Below, piece by piece: positions 61,076 to 64,000 of a stretch of DNA of 64,000 bases. The notes under the pieces are model-generated. The model did no database searches. It saw nothing but the letters and a program-made list of their open reading frames with translations, and was not told where the DNA came from. The stretch's first letter is position 1. Every line of letters starts with the position of its first letter. The position numbers and the translations under genes were made by a program. The stretch spans positions 258,695-322,694 of the forward strand of contig NZ_JAUFPN010000153.1 in the NCBI RefSeq assembly GCF_030409335.1, given 5' to 3'. The DNA is from Paeniroseomonas aquatica (GTDB taxonomy: Bacteria; Pseudomonadota; Alphaproteobacteria; Acetobacterales; Acetobacteraceae).

Positions 61076-61201
61076 CGCAGTGAAGCCCGAGATTGGGGGC
61101 GATTTGCAACGACTATTCGCGGCCCGGGCGGCGAATGATGCCGGGCTTTTCCGCCGCCCGCGCCCGGTGCACTCTCCGCCGCCCCGCAGGAGCGCAGCCC
61201 G

Positions 61202-62047
61202 ATGCCCGAGACCCCGACCAAGCCCGTCCTTCTCACCGGTGCCAGCGGCAACCTCGGCCGGGTCCTGGCCCCGGCGCTGGCCGCCCAAGGCTGGAAGCTG
61301 CGGCTGACCGACATCACGCCCTTTCCCGATCAGCTGCCCGCCGGGGCGAGCTTCACCCGGGCCGACCTGAACGAGGGGCTGGCGGTGGCGCGGCTGGCGG
61401 AGGGGTGCGGGGCCATCCTGCATTTCGGCGGCGTCAGCGTGGAGCAGCCCTTCGAGACGGTGCTCGGGCCGAACCTGCGTGGGCTTTACCATATCTATGA
61501 GGCGGCGCGGCGGGAGGGGGCGCGGGTGCTCTTCGCCTCCTCCAACCACTCCATCGGCTTCCACGAACGGCCGCGGGGCAATGAGGCGAAGCTCGACGTC
61601 GACTGCGCCTTCCGCCCCGACGGCTACTACGGCCTGTCCAAGGCGTACGGGGAGCTGATGGGGCGGATGTACTGGGACAAGCATGGCGTGGAGAACGTCA
61701 ACCTCCGCATCGGCTCCTGCTTCGAGAAGCCGATCAACGCGCGGATGCTCTCGACCTGGCTGTCCTTCGGCGACCTGACGCGGCTGGTGACGGCGGCGGT
61801 CGAGGCGCCGCGCAGCGGGCATTGCGTGATCTGGGCCTGTTCGAACAACCCCGCCAGCTTCTGGGGCCGCGACCACCGCGACCGCATCGGCTGGGCGCCG
61901 CAGGACAGCGCCGAGGATTACCGCGCCGAGGTCGGCCATATCCTCTCGGGCGATCCGGTGGAGGAGCGCTACCAGGGCGGCGGCTATACCAGCATCGAGT
62001 ATTCCCGCAGCGCGCCCTCGCCGCGCGATCCGTTCGCGCTGGATTGA
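61202..62047 (+). CDS. udh: Uronate dehydrogenase (NAD-dependent, SDR extended type)
   Basis: Udh oxidises glucuronate or galacturonate to the aldarate lactone. The 281-residue protein has the NAD loop LLTGASGNLGRVL, FASSNHSIGFHERP, the catalytic YYGLSKAYGE (YxxxK, about residue 140), LRIGSCFEKPINARMLSTWLS and the C-terminal GWAPQDSAEDYR. These stretches match characterised uronate dehydrogenases closely; a different hexose or uronate epimerase is the alternative. AGGAG lies 9 bases upstream. It is followed after 2 bases by an aldose epimerase, which would supply the right anomer. Confidence 0.85.
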   Translation: MPETPTKPVLLTGASGNLGRVLAPALAAQGWKLRLTDITPFPDQLPAGASFTRADLNEGLAVARLAEGCGAILHFGGVSVEQPFETVLGPNLRGLYHIYEAARREGARVLFASSNHSIGFHERPRGNEAKLDVDCAFRPDGYYGLSKAYGELMGRMYWDKHGVENVNLRIGSCFEKPINARMLSTWLSFGDLTRLVTAAVEAPRSGHCVIWACSNNPASFWGRDHRDRIGWAPQDSAEDYRAEVGHILSGDPVEERYQGGGYTSIEYSRSAPSPRDPFALD

Positions 62048-62049
62048 GC

Positions 62050-62898
62050 ATGCTGGAGCTCACCGGCGGCGGCTGGACCGCGCGGCTGCTGCCCGACCAG
62101 GGCGGTGCGGTCGCGGCCTTGTCCTGGCAGGGCAGGGAGGTGCTCGCGCCCCTGCCGGCGGGGGCCGATCCCAATGCCAGCTTCGGCGGCGCCTTCGTCA
62201 TGGCGCCCTGGACCAACCGCCTGGATGCGGGGCTGCTGCCGGTCGTCGGCGAGACCTATCACCTGCCGATCAACCGGCCGGCCGACCAGACCGCCATCCA
62301 TGGCCTGCTGCGCGACCATCCCTGGGTTGTCGAGCAGGATGGCGACGGGCACTGCACGCTGCGGCAGGAGCTGGAGGATCCGGCGCTGCCCTGGCGCTGC
62401 ACCGCGCGGCTGACCCTCTCGCTGGACCAGGCGGGCGCGCATCTTGCGCTGTCGCTCACCAACAACCGGGCTGAGCCGTTCCCCTGCGGCCTCGGCTGGC
62501 ATCCCTTCTTCCTGCGCCCGCCCGGCACCGGCCTGCGCTTCCGGGCCACCGCCTTGTTCGCGCGCGATGCGCGCTGCCTGCCGGTGGCGGTGCAGCCCAG
62601 CGACGGCGTGGTCGGCGACGAATCCGCCTACGAGGGACTCGACACGCATTTCGCCGGATGGGATGGCGAGGCCGAGATCATCCGCCCGGATTGCCGGCTG
62701 CGGCTGCAGGCCTCCGGCGCCTGGGCGCACAATCTGCAGGTCTTCGCCCCGGGCGGCAGCAACGTGCTCTGCCTCGAGCCGGTGAGCCATGTGCCGGATG
62801 CGCCCAACCGTCCCGAGTTCGCCGGCTACGGCCCGCTGGCGATGCTGGCGTCCGGCGCCGCCATGCAGGGCAGGCTGCGGCTGATCGCCTCCGCCTGA
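62050..62898 (+). CDS. Aldose 1-epimerase (GalM-like)
   Basis: The 282-residue beta-sandwich protein has APWTNRLDAG (substrate Arg/Asn), TAIHGLLRDHPW with the conserved His, LGWHPFFLRPPG with the second His, and the terminal LCLEPVSHVPDAPNRP containing the catalytic Glu. It interconverts sugar anomers. Placement 2 bases after the uronate dehydrogenase gene suggests that it acts on uronates or their oligomers. The start ATG at 62050 is fixed by spacing, GGATTGAGC upstream being a weak ribosome binding site. Confidence 0.85.
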   Translation: MLELTGGGWTARLLPDQGGAVAALSWQGREVLAPLPAGADPNASFGGAFVMAPWTNRLDAGLLPVVGETYHLPINRPADQTAIHGLLRDHPWVVEQDGDGHCTLRQELEDPALPWRCTARLTLSLDQAGAHLALSLTNNRAEPFPCGLGWHPFFLRPPGTGLRFRATALFARDARCLPVAVQPSDGVVGDESAYEGLDTHFAGWDGEAEIIRPDCRLRLQASGAWAHNLQVFAPGGSNVLCLEPVSHVPDAPNRPEFAGYGPLAMLASGAAMQGRLRLIASA

Positions 62899-62954
62899 CC
62901 GGCACATCCGACCCTTGCTCCGATGACTCCCGCGTGCGCGGTGCGGCCTGCGCG

Positions 62955-62979
62955 GGAACGCTTGTCTTTGCGTGACGTT
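62955..62979 (+). promoter_or_regulatory. EcfG-type general stress response promoter
   Basis: GGAAC (62955-62959), exactly 16 bases and CGTT (62976-62979) match the alphaproteobacterial sigma-EcfG consensus (GGAAC-N16/17-CGTT). It lies 33 bases before the start codon of the gene at 63013. Just downstream is a stem-loop (GTGACG/CGTCAC and TTGC/GCAA, 62972-62999) overlapping the predicted leader. Confidence 0.75.
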
Positions 62980-63012
62980 GCCCGAAGCAATCGCGTCACA
63001 GGAAAGCGCAGC

Positions 63013-64000
63013 ATGGCCGGCACCGCGCGCAAATCGGACCCTGCATTATGGGACAAGGTGAAGGCTGCGGTCACTGCCGGTGATGCCGGCGGCAAGCCGG
63101 GACAGTGGTCCGCCCGCAAGGCGCAGCTCGCCACTGCCGAGTACAAGAAGCAGGGCGGTGGCTACCGTGGACCGAAGCAGGCGGACAACCATCTCGCCGA
63201 ATGGACGCGGGAGGATTGGGGGACGCGCTCCGGCAAGCCGTCGCTCGAGGACGGCGAACGCTACCTGCCGCGCGCGGCGCGGGAGGCGCTGACGCCGTCG
63301 GAGTATCGCCGCAGCACGGCGCGCAAGCGGCAGGACCTTGCCGCCGGCAAGCAGGTTTCGGCCCAGCCGGCGGATGTCGCGCGCAAGACCGCGGCGGCAC
63401 GGCACCGGCCAGCAACAGGGAAAGGCAAGACCATGGGAGACACTGACCCGCAGCAGGCCAGCGGCGGCGCGACCGAGATCGAGGCTGAGTTCCGCCGGCT
63501 GGTGAACATCCCCGCGGCCGAGCTGCGCCGCTGGCTCGACACCTGGGAGAGCCAGGCCGTCGGCTTCACCCGCGAGGGGGAGGAGGAGGCGGTCGGCCAT
63601 CGCTCCGGCCGGCGCATCCTCGAATTGCTCGAAGGCGATGGTGACGACGCGGAGGCCGACGCGGCCTTCCGCCACCAAGTCGTCGGCTACATCCAACGCC
63701 ACCTGGCCCAGCGCCCCGATGGCGACGTCACCGATACGCGCTGGCGCCATTCACTCATGAATTGGGGACACGATCCGATGCGCGACACCAGCGAAAGCAC
63801 CACGATGAACAGCGAAGACAGCGGCGCCGCCGCCACCTCGGACACCGGGACGGACGCCAGGACGGCGACGGAGTCCGCGCCAGCGCCGCGCAAGCCGCGC
63901 GCCCGTCGGGCCGCGGCCCCGGCCGAGGGTGCGGCACCGGCCCGCAAGCCGCGCGCCGCGAAGCCGGCGGCGGAGACCAGCCCGGCGCGCAAGCCGGCCC
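63013..64000 (+). CDS. DUF5872-DUF3140 fusion with histone-H1-like tail (open at right edge)
   Basis: The frame is open from ATG 63013 to the window end (329 codons). Residues 1 to about 125 resemble DUF5872 proteins: ALWDKVKAAVTAG, GGKPGQWSARKAQL, GGGYRGPKQADN, RYLPRAAREALTPSEY. After a short basic linker and Met141, residues about 155 to 255 resemble DUF3140: FRRLVNIPAAELRRWLDT, GHRSGRRILELLEGD, VVGYIQRHLAQRPDGDV, WRHSLMNWGHDPM. From about residue 285 a Lys/Arg/Ala/Pro tail repeats APRKPRARRAA and PARKPRAAKPAA, like histone H1 or AlgP. It is therefore probably DNA-binding. AGGAAA lies 7 bases upstream. The EcfG-type promoter implies stress induction. Domain names come from memory of these families. 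Confidence 0.8.
   Translation, partial: MAGTARKSDPALWDKVKAAVTAGDAGGKPGQWSARKAQLATAEYKKQGGGYRGPKQADNHLAEWTREDWGTRSGKPSLEDGERYLPRAAREALTPSEYRRSTARKRQDLAAGKQVSAQPADVARKTAAARHRPATGKGKTMGDTDPQQASGGATEIEAEFRRLVNIPAAELRRWLDTWESQAVGFTREGEEEAVGHRSGRRILELLEGDGDDAEADAAFRHQVVGYIQRHLAQRPDGDVTDTRWRHSLMNWGHDPMRDTSESTTMNSEDSGAAATSDTGTDARTATESAPAPRKPRARRAAAPAEGAAPARKPRAAKPAAETSPARKPA

Overview
The window reads as a chromosomal stretch of a high-GC alphaproteobacterium, most likely Acetobacteraceae (Roseomonas-like). This rests on the very G+C-rich third codon positions, an F1 ATP synthase operon in the order atpH-A-G-D-C without the Fo genes, paired xerC and DUF484 genes, and an EcfG-type general stress promoter. 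No rRNA, CRISPR array, prophage or insertion sequence was seen. Genes are dense, and many neighbours overlap by 1 to 8 bases.

Region 1 to 6.7 kb is metabolic and miscellaneous: the start of an alpha/beta hydrolase, a FAH-family enzyme, an M23 peptidase, a class II aldolase overlapping a glutathione transferase, and a NYN-domain protein upstream of the protein AMPylase SelO. From 6.8 to 16.5 kb lies a housekeeping core: thrS, infC (apparently starting at ATA), ffh, rpsP-rimM-trmD-rplS with a clear terminator, leuC-leuD-leuB and tRNA-Arg(ACG). From 16.6 to 27.8 kb come a DUF1289 protein, an extensin-like protein, a solute-binding protein paired with an N,N-dimethylformamidase-like hydrolase, cytochrome b561, three glycosyltransferases, and a YdeP-type molybdopterin oxidoreductase with its sulfurtransferase FdhD.

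Region 28.1 to 31.9 kb is a methionine module. A cobalamin riboswitch, preceded by a promoter and an operator-like dyad, controls B12-independent metE; metF follows. From 31.9 to 41.5 kb, on the minus strand, a 2-hydroxyacid dehydrogenase precedes a tightly packed unit made of a phosphonate-monoester-hydrolase-like enzyme, two paralogous family 5 solute-binding proteins, two ABC ATPases and two permeases. The likely job of this unit is import and hydrolysis of a phosphodiester, phosphonate monoester or sulfate ester. Behind it lies a decayed sensor kinase pseudogene.

From 42.7 to 56.3 kb are polA, a zf-CHCC protein, xerC, a DUF484 protein, a transaldolase/fructose-6-phosphate aldolase, priA, a 51-residue membrane miniprotein and atpHAGDC. 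The final part holds a ferritin-like protein overlapping a GH10 xylanase, an efflux transporter, a TRAP solute receptor divergent from uronate dehydrogenase and an aldose 1-epimerase. This fits use of plant-type polysaccharide and uronates. At the right edge an EcfG-type promoter drives a gene, open at the window end, that joins DUF5872-like and DUF3140-like domains to a histone-H1-like Lys/Ala/Pro tail. I consider this gene the most novel item in the window.
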